Below are positions 9,229-17,847 of a stretch of DNA of 64,000 nt, piece after piece. This DNA comes from Micromonospora sp. RHAY321 (GTDB lineage Bacteria > Actinomycetota > Actinomycetes > Mycobacteriales > Micromonosporaceae). The position numbers and the translations under genes were made by a program. Position 1 is the first letter of the stretch. Each line of letters opens with the position of its first letter. The notes beneath the pieces were generated by a model. The model was not told the DNA's origin. It made no database searches and was given only the letters and a program-made list of their open reading frames with translations. Location: positions 62,001-126,000 of the forward strand of contig NZ_JAMHIW010000009.1 in NCBI RefSeq assembly GCF_023896955.1, written 5' to 3'.

Positions 9229-11265
9229 TCAGGGGCAGGGCACTCCCGCGCAGACGTCGATGATCTTGCCGGTGAGCAGGAATGTCGCCTTCTGCTCCTG
9301 CGCTCCAGGCTGGGCGCGCGGGAACTCGTGCGAATCCTCGCCGTACTCCGGGCCGACCGGGGCGAGGTTCGTCGTCGGCGGTGCGTAGGTCGCCCCGCTG
9401 TTCCAGATCACGATCGCCGAGCCGGTGTACGGATACGCCCGGATCGGTGTGATACCCCAGTACGGCTTCACGTCGAGTGACCAGCCGTCGGCGAGGGCAG
9501 GGGTGTGCAGGCGGGCACCGATGGTGCGGGCCTGCACCTCGGCCGCGGCGGGGGAGACCTGGTGGTCGCCGAAGGCCACGTGCATCAGCACCTGATGCGC
9601 CGGGGTGCCCGGCAGCGGATTGCCGGTCATGTGCTGGGCGTACCCGTTGGCCTCGGATCGGTCCCAGAGCATCTGCAGCAGTGCGAAGATCAACTGCTGG
9701 TCGACCTCGTCCGGGTAGTACCCGTCCATGACCGATTGGAAGGGGGCGAAGTCCACGCTGCGCTGCAGCAGCGTGGAGTAGTTCATCGCCGGCACGCCGA
9801 GCACCGACCGAGTCCAGTCCTGCGCGATGGCGGTGAGCGCCCCGCCGTTGATGCCACCCTGGCTGTTGCCGTCGTAGTGCAGCCCGCCGGCCACGTCGAT
9901 CAGCGGTTGCCCGACGGCATCCTGGAACGCCGGGTCGGCGGCGAACCCGTCCGGGTGGATCATCGCCCGGCCCAGGAAGAGGAAGTTCAGGAAGCTCTGT
10001 TGCAGCCGGTCGGCCACCGCGGGAAAGGCGCTGAGGTCGGAGAAGGCGCCAGCCACGTACGGGACGTCGGCGGCGGCCATGCCGATCCAACTGGTCGCGC
10101 AGAAGGTGAAGTCGTACGTGGCCGACATGGTCTTGACGTTGCCGGCGTTGATCTCGGTCGGCCTGCCCAGCAGGCCGTGGCCGTAGAGCGACAGGTGTGC
10201 CGGATCGGCGGCGGTGGCGCTGCGCGGGATGTTGCAGACGAAGTCCGCCCGCAGCGTCGCGCCGGACGGCGTGGGCAGCGAGTCCGCCGCCGGTGCTGTC
10301 CCGTCGCCGTCGGCCGGCCCGTAGTGCAGTCGCGAACCGGGTTCGCCGCTGCCGACCAGATAGGACGGTACGCCGATGCTGCCGGTCACCTGCCGGGCGA
10401 TCCGCGCATCCTGCTGGGGCGGGTAGTCGGTCACCTGGGTGACGGTGAACGACGGTGCCGCCTCGCCCAGGGTTGCGAAGGCGCCGTCACGGATCGCCAG
10501 CATGCGCCCGGTCAGACCCTGCCGGCTGGCCACGGTGAAGTCCCAGGCCAGGTGGAGGCTGTGCCGCTTGACGCCGACCCTGCTCAGGTCGGCGAGGATC
10601 CGCTTGATCTGCGGAGTGCGGCGGTCCCGGGGGCTGAGGCCGGCGCCGGTGACGTACTTCCGGAACGCGGTCGGCGCCGGGATCAGCTCCCTGCTGCGGT
10701 CGCGCATGCCACGCAGGCCCACGACGTACCGGGTGCCCTCGGCCAGCGCCACCGCCGGCCGGATGATGAGCAGCTGCCGGTCGGGCTGGCCGGCGGCGTG
10801 CGCGTCCAGCTCCGCCCAGTACGGTGTGCGTTCGCCGGTGACCGTGTTGAGCAGCACGATCGGCGCGTCCGGAGCCAGCGAGCGGCCGATGTCGGTGACC
10901 GGGGCGATCCCCGTGGCCGCTGCGTCCAGCCCGGGCACGCGCACCAGGATCGGCGAGCCGGGGCTGAACCCGTCCTGTCGGTTCCATTCCGTCGGGTCGA
11001 TCGGGGTGCCGTGCACGTTGGTGGGCATCGAGGACGCCGCGAGTCGTACCCGCTTGCCGGTGCGGCTGGCTGGATCCGGCACGGTGAAGTAGTCGTTCGG
11101 GAACGGCAACAGGCAGGCGGTCGGGTCGATCGGGTCGCAGGCACCGTGCGTGGCCGGGCGCATCGGCACCGCGGGCGGCGCGGCGGGGGCGGCCGTGCCG
11201 AGCAGTACGGCACCGGTGGTCACCAGCGCGGACACGGCAAGACGGAGCCGTACGGGGGTGGTCAC
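9229..11265 (-). CDS. Large secreted alpha/beta-hydrolase-like protein
   Basis: About 678 aa with an N-terminal signal peptide (VRLRLAVSALVTTGAVLLG). The GTG at 11265 is preferred: an ATG two codons earlier touches the AAAGGAG ribosome site. The motif YDGNSQGGINGG resembles a G-x-S-x-G-G nucleophile elbow near the middle, with HVAFGDHQVSP as a possible Asp/His region near the C-terminus. The N-terminal part (LLPFPNDYFTVPDPASRTG) resembles the N-terminus of bacterial secreted lipases. An esterase or lipase role is inference. An N-terminal CDPIDPTACL segment and a C-terminal CAGVPCP may form disulfides. Confidence 0.7.
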   Translation of the reverse strand: MTTPVRLRLAVSALVTTGAVLLGTAAPAAPPAVPMRPATHGACDPIDPTACLLPFPNDYFTVPDPASRTGKRVRLAASSMPTNVHGTPIDPTEWNRQDGFSPGSPILVRVPGLDAAATGIAPVTDIGRSLAPDAPIVLLNTVTGERTPYWAELDAHAAGQPDRQLLIIRPAVALAEGTRYVVGLRGMRDRSRELIPAPTAFRKYVTGAGLSPRDRRTPQIKRILADLSRVGVKRHSLHLAWDFTVASRQGLTGRMLAIRDGAFATLGEAAPSFTVTQVTDYPPQQDARIARQVTGSIGVPSYLVGSGEPGSRLHYGPADGDGTAPAADSLPTPSGATLRADFVCNIPRSATAADPAHLSLYGHGLLGRPTEINAGNVKTMSATYDFTFCATSWIGMAAADVPYVAGAFSDLSAFPAVADRLQQSFLNFLFLGRAMIHPDGFAADPAFQDAVGQPLIDVAGGLHYDGNSQGGINGGALTAIAQDWTRSVLGVPAMNYSTLLQRSVDFAPFQSVMDGYYPDEVDQQLIFALLQMLWDRSEANGYAQHMTGNPLPGTPAHQVLMHVAFGDHQVSPAAAEVQARTIGARLHTPALADGWSLDVKPYWGITPIRAYPYTGSAIVIWNSGATYAPPTTNLAPVGPEYGEDSHEFPRAQPGAQEQKATFLLTGKIIDVCAGVPCP

Positions 11266-11417
11266 ACGCATCTCCTTTGACGGTGGACGGAGTGGACGGA
11301 CCCACGGGCCGAGGGTGATGGGAGGAGCCGGAGCTGAGGGTGGGCGTGCTGTTCTTCCTACGCCGCACGGGGGGATCGCGGCAAGGGCGAGGGCACTGTC
11401 CCGCGTACGCTGCCGTG

Positions 11418-11810
11418 GTGCAGATCGACTTGGTTGCCCTGATCGTCGACGAGTACGACCCCGCGATCGCGTTCTTCACCGACGTCCTCGGCTTCGACCT
11501 CGTCGAGGACTCCCCATCGCTGACCAATGACGGTCGACCCAAGCGGTGGGTCGTCGTGCGGCCGCCGGGCGCCCAGACGGGGATCCTGCTCGCCCGCGCC
11601 GACGGAGACCACCAACGCGCCGCAGTTGGTAACCAGGTGGCCGGCCGGGTCGGGTTCTTCCTCCGCGTCGACGACTTCGACGCGGCTTACCGGCGGATGG
11701 CCGAAGCCGGTGTCACCTTCGTCCGGGAACCTCGGACCGAGTCCTACGGCCGGGTCGCGGTCTTCCTCGACATCGCCGGCAACCGGTGGGACCTGCTCGG
11801 GGCCAGCTGA
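11418..11810 (+). CDS. VOC (glyoxalase/bleomycin-resistance) family protein
   Basis: This is a 130-aa single-module VOC protein with the paired beta-alpha-beta-beta-beta units: IDLVALIVDEYDPAIAFFTD in the first and VGFFLRVDDFDAAYRRM in the second, ending in VFLDIAGNRWDLLG. Members are dioxygenases, glyoxalases or drug-binding proteins; this one cannot be assigned. The GTG start is chosen because the homologous part begins there and TACGCT (11406-11411) lies six bases before it with no ribosome site, the pattern of a leaderless gene. Confidence 0.85.
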   Translation: MQIDLVALIVDEYDPAIAFFTDVLGFDLVEDSPSLTNDGRPKRWVVVRPPGAQTGILLARADGDHQRAAVGNQVAGRVGFFLRVDDFDAAYRRMAEAGVTFVREPRTESYGRVAVFLDIAGNRWDLLGAS

Positions 11811-11813
11811 CCG

Positions 11814-12269
11814 TCAGTCGGTCCGGGTGCGGAGGCACCGGGTCAGGGCGGGGATCATCACCGTCGCGGCGACGAGATGTAGCCCGAGGAGGGCGGTGGT
11901 GGTCGCGGTGTCCGCCCCGGAGATGAGGGGCGGGACCAATGAGATCGCAGTCAGCGACACTGCCGTCCACATGAACCGGTCGGCGGGGCGAGCGCTCCAA
12001 CGACGAAGAGCGACGGCAACGATGATGCCCACGACCGCGAAGAAGCCGGTCACCACGGCGATCCCGGCCAACGGGATCGTCTCGCCACCATCGGGGACCT
12101 CGAAGTCGACGCCAACGGCCCGGGCAAGCGCAGCGGCGAGGGTGGTGGTCACCATCGCTGCGGGCGTGGCGATGAGGCCGGTGCCGGCGAGCCCGCGAAG
12201 TCGGTGGGTGTGGCTGGTCTGGCCCGATGCCGGGCCTGCGACGACGCCGGTGTCATTCGTGTTGCTCAT
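11814..12269 (-). CDS. DUF6069-like four-helix membrane protein
   Basis: The 151-aa protein has a polar N-terminus followed by four hydrophobic segments (GLIATPAAMVTTTLAAALA, IAVVTGFFAVVGIIVAVAL, a third containing AVSLTAISLVPPLISG, and LLGLHLVAATVMIPALT). That layout matches small actinobacterial integral membrane proteins of the DUF6069 type. Function unknown. GAGGT precedes the ATG. It ends three bases from the convergent VOC gene. Confidence 0.7.
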   Translation of the reverse strand: MSNTNDTGVVAGPASGQTSHTHRLRGLAGTGLIATPAAMVTTTLAAALARAVGVDFEVPDGGETIPLAGIAVVTGFFAVVGIIVAVALRRWSARPADRFMWTAVSLTAISLVPPLISGADTATTTALLGLHLVAATVMIPALTRCLRTRTD

Positions 12270-12347
12270 GTCGACCTCGCGTCGCGCCACTCCGCCGGGA
12301 CCACCGCGAGACGCGCGCCACCGCGCAGCGCGAGCGTCCGCACCGGA

Positions 12348-13346
12348 CTACTCTGCGCCGTCCGCCGGCAGGCGCTCCGGCAGCCCGAGCCGCGGGAACT
12401 GGTCGTCGTGGAACGTGACGATCTCGGTGATCGCCCCGCCGGTGACGCGCAGGACGTCGATCGTCAGCGGCAGGTACGCGGCCTCCCGCTCCTGCCACAG
12501 GTAGAAGGCGACGGCGGGCTGCCGGTTCACCGAGGTGGGGACCGTTCGCAGACCCTTCATGCCATCGAATCCATCCTCGATCCAGCTGTTCACCACCGCG
12601 TCGCGGCCGACGTACAGGCCCGGCGTGGGCGGCATCGAGGAGCGGACGTCGTCCCGCAGCATGGCAGCGAGCACGTCGATGTCCGTGGCCACACTGGCGT
12701 CGGTGAAGCGGCGCACCAGCTCGCGCGTCCCGGCGTCCTCCTCGCCGCCGGTCCAGTCCTGCCGCTCGGCGGGCAGGTGCTCCCGCATGCCGGCACGAGC
12801 GCGCTGCAGCGCGCTGTTCACCGAGTTCACGGAGTCTCCGAGGAGCTCCGCGACGTCCTTCGCCGGCCAGCCGAGCACATCCCGCAGGATCAGCACGGCT
12901 CGCGGGCGCGGCGCGAGGTGCTGGACCGCGACCAGGTACGCCAACTCGATCGTCTCCCGCGCGACGGCGACCGTCTCCGGCTCGTCCGCGTCGCCCGCGG
13001 GCAGCTCGTCGAGCAGCCGGTCCGGGTAGGGCTGCAACCACGGCACCTCGCCGCCGGTCGCGGGCTGTGGGCGGCGCCTGGCGAGCAGGTCCAGGCAGGC
13101 GTTGGTGGCGATCCGGTACAGCCAGGCCCGGAACGTCGACCGCCCCTCGAAGGTCTCCCGACGCCGCCAGGCACGGAGGAACGTCTCCTGCACGGTGTCC
13201 TCGGCGTCCTCGAACGACCCGAGCATCCGGTAGCAGTGCACGTGCAGCTCCCGCCGGTGCCGCTGCGCCAGCACCGAGAACGCCGGCTCGTCGACCTCGC
13301 CCAGACCGCTCACGCCCAGCTCCTCCAGCCGTGTGTCCGCACTCAT
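12348..13346 (-). CDS. ECF sigma factor with C-terminal SnoaL-like domain (SigG/TIGR02960 type)
   Basis: The 332-aa protein carries sigma region 2 (RRELHVHCYRMLGSFEDAED, then VQETFLRAWRRRETF) and region 4 (LAPRPRAVLILRDVLGWPAK, DVAELLGDSVNSVNSALQRA). From about residue 205 a SnoaL/NTF2-like domain follows (ELVRRFTDASVATDIDVLAA), as in actinobacterial SigG/SigJ-type factors, where this tail modulates activity in place of an anti-sigma factor. The ATG at 13346 is chosen because AAGGA lies seven bases upstream. No anti-sigma gene is adjacent, consistent with that mode. Confidence 0.9.
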   Translation of the reverse strand: MSADTRLEELGVSGLGEVDEPAFSVLAQRHRRELHVHCYRMLGSFEDAEDTVQETFLRAWRRRETFEGRSTFRAWLYRIATNACLDLLARRRPQPATGGEVPWLQPYPDRLLDELPAGDADEPETVAVARETIELAYLVAVQHLAPRPRAVLILRDVLGWPAKDVAELLGDSVNSVNSALQRARAGMREHLPAERQDWTGGEEDAGTRELVRRFTDASVATDIDVLAAMLRDDVRSSMPPTPGLYVGRDAVVNSWIEDGFDGMKGLRTVPTSVNRQPAVAFYLWQEREAAYLPLTIDVLRVTGGAITEIVTFHDDQFPRLGLPERLPADGAE

Positions 13347-13503
13347 CACGTCATCCTTCCGTCTCATGGTGTCCCGACGTAGGTGTGACGGCTGCGGGCA
13401 CGACAACTCATCACCACGGTTGCCTGGTCAGGATTTTTCGAGCGCCAGGCGGTGGGCAAGATCCACCTGCGGGACCCGTCCGGCGCTGCCGGATCGAATG
13501 CGA

Positions 13504-14178
13504 TCACTTTGTTCGGATCTCCCAGACCGGCTCCTGGGGCTCGTCATTGTGCACGATGATGTCGACGTGATCGGTCGGGCGGACCGTAGCGAAATAGAAC
13601 TGCTGGGAGGGGATGTAACGCTCGCGCCAGCGCCGTTCGACTTCGGCCCGAGATGACACCCGGCGCTCTCGGATCACCGCACGGTCCACTGTCTTCTCGA
13701 GCGCGGTTGACACGAAGATGCGCAGATCCCACCTATCGATCAGCTCCGGGCGCATGAGGAAGACGCCGTCGAAGACCAGCACGGCGTTGGCGGTAGCAGT
13801 GGTGACCGGCGGGGACAGCACAGTGTCGGCTGTGCGGTCGTAGACCGCGTGTTGAAAGCTTCGATCTCCGCCTGGACCGAGCGGATCAAGCAGAACCCGG
13901 GTCAGCGAGTCGTGGTCGTGGGTGTCGAAGTAGCAGCCTTCGGCCGAGTACTCGCCGCGCGGATAGCGCTGTGCCCGGGGGAAGAGGAAATCGTCGATCG
14001 TCGCGCGGATGACGTCGCGACCCTGGTCGCGCAAGATTACGGCCAGCTCGTCGGCGAGGGTGGTCTTACCGGCGGCCGGCGGTCCGTCGATGGCGACCCG
14101 CGTCGGGTGTGCGACGGTGATGGACCCAACTGCCTCAGCCAGGCGGCCGAGCACGTCGTTGCGGGTGCCGTGGTCCAT
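13504..14178 (-). CDS. Uridine kinase-like P-loop NTPase
   Basis: The 224-aa protein has a Walker A motif GPPAAGKTT at residues 32-40, a substrate loop ATIDDFLFPRAQRYPRGEYS and a Walker-B-like strand AVLVFDGVFLMRPEL. Together these match the uridine kinase / phosphoribulokinase-like family. It probably phosphorylates a nucleoside or related small molecule in the cytoplasm. It lies 15 bases after the TetR gene stop and is probably cotranscribed with it. Confidence 0.85.
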   Translation of the reverse strand: MDHGTRNDVLGRLAEAVGSITVAHPTRVAIDGPPAAGKTTLADELAVILRDQGRDVIRATIDDFLFPRAQRYPRGEYSAEGCYFDTHDHDSLTRVLLDPLGPGGDRSFQHAVYDRTADTVLSPPVTTATANAVLVFDGVFLMRPELIDRWDLRIFVSTALEKTVDRAVIRERRVSSRAEVERRWRERYIPSQQFYFATVRPTDHVDIIVHNDEPQEPVWEIRTK

Positions 14179-14193
14179 GTCCTGTCCCCTCGA

Positions 14194-14763
14194 TCAAGCA
14201 CGAAACGCCCGGATCGTGAGTGCGGCGAAGCGGCGGGAGGCAGCAACCCGAGCGTTTGTCGATGTGCTGTGCAGGCCGCTGTTCGCCATCAGCATGAGGA
14301 TGAGATCGTCCAGAACGAAGTCGGGCCGCAGCGCACCGGTGTCCTTGGCGCGGCGCGCGAGCTCGGCGAGCGAGTTGAGCGCGCGCTCGCGTCCTGCGGC
14401 AAGATCCAGGGCGCGGGGAAAGGCCGAGGTGAACGCGGTGATGAAGCCCCGGTTCCGTGCTTGCAGCTCACAGAGCTTCTCGATCACGTGGCAGAAGCCC
14501 TGCCACGGATCTGGGTCGGCGAGCCCTTCCTCGACGATGGCGTGGCACGCGTACATCTGTTCGGTGAAGGCCTCAGCGGCCAGCGCCTGCTTAGTGGGGA
14601 AGTGGCGGTACAGGGTGGCGGGGCCGACCTCGGCGCGCCGGGCTATCTCGCGCATCGGTACGTCCATGCCTTCGGTGGCGAATACCGCCCGAGCCGCGTC
14701 GAGGATGCGCTCGCGATTGTCGAGGGCGTCCGATCGCAGCTTCTGAGGCAGACGGTTGACCAC
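14194..14763 (-). CDS. TetR family repressor
   Basis: The 189-aa protein has a TetR helix-turn-helix (ILDAARAVFATEGMDVPMRE, then AEVGPATLYRHFPTKQALAA) and an all-helical ligand-binding domain. The GTG start is preceded at six bases by TAATAT (14775-14770) and by no ribosome site, so the gene looks leaderless. A perfect 20-bp palindrome lies directly upstream, between it and the divergent oxidoreductase; autoregulation and control of that enzyme are inferred. Confidence 0.92.
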   Translation of the reverse strand: MVNRLPQKLRSDALDNRERILDAARAVFATEGMDVPMREIARRAEVGPATLYRHFPTKQALAAEAFTEQMYACHAIVEEGLADPDPWQGFCHVIEKLCELQARNRGFITAFTSAFPRALDLAAGRERALNSLAELARRAKDTGALRPDFVLDDLILMLMANSGLHSTSTNARVAASRRFAALTIRAFRA

Positions 14764-14769
14764 TCTCTC

Positions 14770-14799
14770 ATATTAGCTAAACGGACGCCGGCGTCCGTT
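14770..14799. promoter_or_regulatory. TetR operator palindrome and -10 of the repressor gene
   Basis: Positions 14780-14799 read AACGGACGCCGGCGTCCGTT, a perfect 20-bp palindrome. GCTA and TAGC tetramers flank it with a one-base offset. The -10 hexamer of the repressor (TAATAT, minus strand, 14775-14770) abuts it, so the palindrome covers the -35 and spacer region. Binding there would shut off the repressor promoter and probably the divergent oxidoreductase. Confidence 0.8.
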
Positions 14800-14860
14800 A
14801 GCGTTCCCAGGCAGGCAGGGCCGCCACGGCGGCTTCGGTCCAGCTCACGGAGGAACAACT

Positions 14861-15823
14861 GTGAAGGCAGTCGCGATTGAGAGGTTCGGGGCTCCCGAGG
14901 GGCTCGCCGTCGTCGACGCCCCCCGCCCGACGCCGACTCGGGGACAGGTGTTGGTCGCTACTGAGGCGATCGGCGTCGGAGGCGCTGACGTCTTGATCCG
15001 AACTGGTGCTCTCGCCGCCTACGGCTTCCGGGAGGGGCATATCCCAGGCGGCGAGGTCGCGGGAACGGTGACGGCGGTGGGCGGCGGCGTCGACCCGGCA
15101 TGGGTCGGGCGGCGTGTGTGGGCGTTCGCCGGTACGGGTGGCGGCTACGCCGAGCAGGCAATTGCGCCGATCGCGGAGGTCGTACCCCTCCCGGCGGGGC
15201 TCTCCGCTGTCGACGCCGTAACGCTCGGAAGCTCCGGGGTCGTGGCCCACTTCGGTCTCTCCCAAGCCCACTTCTCTCCGGGCGAGGCCGTGCTGGTGCG
15301 CGGCGCGGCCGGCAGCGTCGGGATCATGGCGGTCCAGCTCGCGAACCGCGGTGGTGCCAGCGCGGTGGCAGTCACCACATCCTCTCCTGGACGTGGCCGT
15401 CGACTGCGCGACCTCGGTGCGACCCACCTCCTGGACCGCTCCGGAGCGGGAGGGCCGGACGATCCCGCGGGCTACGACGTCATCATCGACGTCGTAGCCG
15501 GTCAGGAGATGCCTTCGTTCTTCGACAGGCTCAACCCCAACGGTCGACTCGTGGTCGTGGGCGCAGTCGGGGGCCAGCCGCCGGCAGACTTCGGCACGAG
15601 GTTGATGGCCGCATTCCAGAAGTCGATGTCTTTCGCCACCTTCAGCGCTGCCACGATTGCGGAGCCCACTCGAAATGCCGTCAGGATGGAGCAGTTCGCC
15701 GCCGCGGATCGCGGCGACCTCCAGACGGTGGTGCACGAGGTGCTGCCGCTGGAGCACGCCGTACTGGCGCACCAGAAGATGGACGCCGGCGAGGTTTTCG
15801 GCAGGATCGTCCTGACCCCGTAG
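14861..15823 (+). CDS. NADPH:quinone oxidoreductase (zinc-free MDR family)
   Basis: The 320-aa protein begins at a GTG seven bases after GGAGG. It has the quinone reductase N-domain (FGAPEGLAVVDAPRPTPTRG, GGADVLIRTG, PGGEVAGTVTAVGGGV) and the nucleotide-binding segment VLVRGAAGSVGIMAVQLA. No catalytic or structural zinc cysteines are present, which fits the QOR branch. It would reduce quinones or enals with NADPH. The divergent TetR and its palindrome suggest induction by a reactive small molecule. Confidence 0.9.
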   Translation: MKAVAIERFGAPEGLAVVDAPRPTPTRGQVLVATEAIGVGGADVLIRTGALAAYGFREGHIPGGEVAGTVTAVGGGVDPAWVGRRVWAFAGTGGGYAEQAIAPIAEVVPLPAGLSAVDAVTLGSSGVVAHFGLSQAHFSPGEAVLVRGAAGSVGIMAVQLANRGGASAVAVTTSSPGRGRRLRDLGATHLLDRSGAGGPDDPAGYDVIIDVVAGQEMPSFFDRLNPNGRLVVVGAVGGQPPADFGTRLMAAFQKSMSFATFSAATIAEPTRNAVRMEQFAAADRGDLQTVVHEVLPLEHAVLAHQKMDAGEVFGRIVLTP

Positions 15824-15971
15824 TCACCTGACCACGCGCTCCATGACCTTCACCCGGCACACCTCTGCGCCCCGGGACGGCGTCGGGGCTGCGAGCAACC
15901 TAGCGGCTCGGCGATCCGGCCAGGGCGGGCGTCAGGCGCTGCCAGGGGCGGGTGGGCACTATCGTTCTGGC

Positions 15972-16469
15972 GTGCACATCCGTTTTGACGTCCCAGCCGA
16001 TCCCGCCTACCCGGGCCGCGTGGCCGCTGCACTCGCCAGTGCTCGGCTGCGCACGTTCGGCTATATCGGCGCCGTGCTGGCGGCGATCGGCGCGATCGGT
16101 CTCGCCGTCTCCCGGGGGTTCGCGTGGGGCGAGCAGATCTCGCCGCTGTGGTTGGCGATGATCGTGGGTGGTGTGCTGTCGATGCTGTACTCGCCATGGG
16201 TGCGGTTGCGCGCCCGGCGCCGCTCCAGTCGCTACGCGGTCGAGGGCGCCTACGACATCACCGACGACAACATCATGATGCGCAGCGGCTCAGAGTCCGG
16301 TGGCATCGCCTGGGACGGAGTCGCCCAGGTGAGGGACACCCCTGACTTCTGGATCGTGTACGTCGGCCGGATGCCGGCGACCGTGATCCCACGCCGGTTG
16401 ATGTCCGCCGAGGATGCCGAGACGTTGCGAGCCTTTATGGCCGAACGTGGGCTGCTCCGACTTCGGTGA
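15972..16469 (+). CDS. YcxB-like membrane protein
   Basis: The 165-aa protein starts VHIRFDVPADPAYPGRVAAA, then has two adjacent transmembrane helices (IGAVLAAIGAIGLAVS and LWLAMIVGGVLSMLY), and ends with a cytoplasmic beta-rich domain (YDITDDNIMMRSGSESGGIA, then FWIVYV and VIPRRLM). This order is that of the YcxB-like family; function unknown. The GTG start sits six bases after TATCGT (15960-15965) without a ribosome site, so it is probably leaderless. Confidence 0.75.
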   Translation: MHIRFDVPADPAYPGRVAAALASARLRTFGYIGAVLAAIGAIGLAVSRGFAWGEQISPLWLAMIVGGVLSMLYSPWVRLRARRRSSRYAVEGAYDITDDNIMMRSGSESGGIAWDGVAQVRDTPDFWIVYVGRMPATVIPRRLMSAEDAETLRAFMAERGLLRLR

Positions 16470-16564
16470 ACTCATGTGCCGCGGGCCGCGGGTCCTGGAC
16501 TGGCGGGTAGCGACGCGCGCACTTCACGCTGCGGGGTAAACGGGGCACTGCCAGGGCGGCTGGC

Positions 16565-17281
16565 TCAGGCGGCCAGGATGGCGTCGGCCACGGCGTCCGG
16601 GTGGGTAAGCATGCCCTCGTGTGTCCCGGCGACCATGACCGGTTCGAGTCCAAGCCGGGCGGCGAACTCGGCCCCGGGTCGAGGCAGTGCGTGGTCGTGC
16701 TCACCGAGGACGTACCGGGCGGGAAGACCGAGGGCGGCGAAGTCCGGTACGTCGGGCGCGTCCAGGAAGTAGGCGCCGGGGTGGGGGGTCAGCAGCTCTG
16801 CGAGCAGGCGTTGCGCGTCCTCCGCGACGTCCTGCATGAAGGACTGCCGGACGAACTCCACCGTCGGCGGGATGGCATTGTCCGGCGCGGACTCGATCAG
16901 GTCGCGGAGGAACGCCGCGATCTCCGGCGGATTGTCGTCCGCCATCGAGCCGCCGGGCACCGGAACCTGCGCGTTGTAATAGACCATCGTGGAGATCCGG
17001 TCGGCCAGCCGGTGAGCGGCGGCGGTCATCGGGTAACCCGCCCAGCTGTGACCGACCAGGGTCACCCCGGTGAGCTCTCGCCGTTGCACCTCATCGATCA
17101 CGTGGTCCACCGCGTCCCGGAGCCGCAGCCCGGCCCGATCATCGCCGTCTGCCAGTCCGGGCAGTGTGAGGGCCACCGCCCGATGCCCGGCGGCGCGTAG
17201 GCGCCTAGCCACCGGCCACCAGGACCACCCGCCGTGCCAGGCACCGGGTATCAGCAGGTAGGTCGACGGCTGTGTACGCAT
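16565..17281 (-). CDS. Alpha/beta hydrolase (salicylate-esterase-like)
   Basis: The 238-aa protein has the strand and oxyanion loop LLIPGAWHGGWSWWPVARRL, the nucleophile elbow GHSWAG, an acidic region (LGEHDHALP) and the catalytic His in GTHEGMLTHP. This small, lid-poor form resembles plant methylesterase / EstC-like hydrolases. GGAG is six bases before the ATG. Substrate unknown. It ends beside a short intergenic gap of about 95 bases with no visible gene. Confidence 0.87.
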   Translation of the reverse strand: MRTQPSTYLLIPGAWHGGWSWWPVARRLRAAGHRAVALTLPGLADGDDRAGLRLRDAVDHVIDEVQRRELTGVTLVGHSWAGYPMTAAAHRLADRISTMVYYNAQVPVPGGSMADDNPPEIAAFLRDLIESAPDNAIPPTVEFVRQSFMQDVAEDAQRLLAELLTPHPGAYFLDAPDVPDFAALGLPARYVLGEHDHALPRPGAEFAARLGLEPVMVAGTHEGMLTHPDAVADAILAA

Positions 17282-17370
17282 GAGGCACTCCAGGGTGTGT
17301 GGTTGAAGGGCTTGGCGGGAGGACACACGAGGATCGGAGATCGCGGCGGTCCAGGGCGGTGGCGGTGCCC

Positions 17371-17401
17371 GCCCCGCCGGCACCAGGGGTGCCGACGGGG
17401 C
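17371..17401 (-). terminator. Hairpin terminator after the aldo/keto reductase remnant
   Basis: A 14-bp stem with one mismatch (GCCCCGCCGGCACC, loop AGG, GGTGCCGACGGGGC) lies eight bases past the remnant's stop codon. It may also insulate the next hydrolase gene. Confidence 0.65.
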
Positions 17402-17409
17402 GGCATCGG

Positions 17410-17733
17410 CTAGGAGTTGGCGGGCTGCTGGGGGAGGCGGCCGGGTGCCACCTCGGCCTGAAGCCAGGCGGGGTACGCGACCGGCGGGGCGCTCACCGCG
17501 TCGAGGTCGGCCAGGTCGGCAGGGGTGAGCGTGACGTCCAGCGAGCCGAGGTTGTCGATCAGCTGTGCCGGACGCCGAGCGCCCACGATGGCGCTGGTCA
17601 CGCCGGGCTGGGCGAGCACCCAGGCGATCGCAATCTGCGCGACGCTGGCCCCGTGCCGCTCGGCGAGCGTCATCGCCCCGAGTGCGATGCGGGAGACGAA
17701 AAGACCGGTGTTGCCTAACGTCGCGTACTGCAC
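17410..17733 (-). pseudogene. Aldo/keto reductase with the catalytic middle deleted in frame
   Basis: Only 107 codons remain. The first 22 or so residues (MQYATLGNTGLFVSRIALGA) are a normal aldo/keto reductase N-terminus. They pass directly into LAERHGASVAQIAIAWVLAQ and PGVTSAIVGARRPAQLIDNL, the C-terminal NADPH-binding part of a family whose members are usually 310-340 aa. About 200 residues are absent, including the Asp/Tyr/Lys/His catalytic tetrad, so it cannot be an active reductase. The frame is intact through the junction. The GTG start has only a weak GGA. Either a decayed gene or a small retained fold fragment. Confidence 0.8.
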
Positions 17734-17847
17734 TGTTTGTCCGTTGCTTGAAGGGGGTGACCGCTCAAATTGCGAGCGGGCAGCTGGTGATGGCTCTTGC
17801 GACGGACCGGTCCGGCGCCGGGCCGGAGCTTGAAGACGACGAGGTGG

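Noticed and set aside
9505..11280. 591-codon plus-strand frame opposite the secreted hydrolase
   Set aside because: No start signal or domain; low-complexity composition typical of an antisense shadow.
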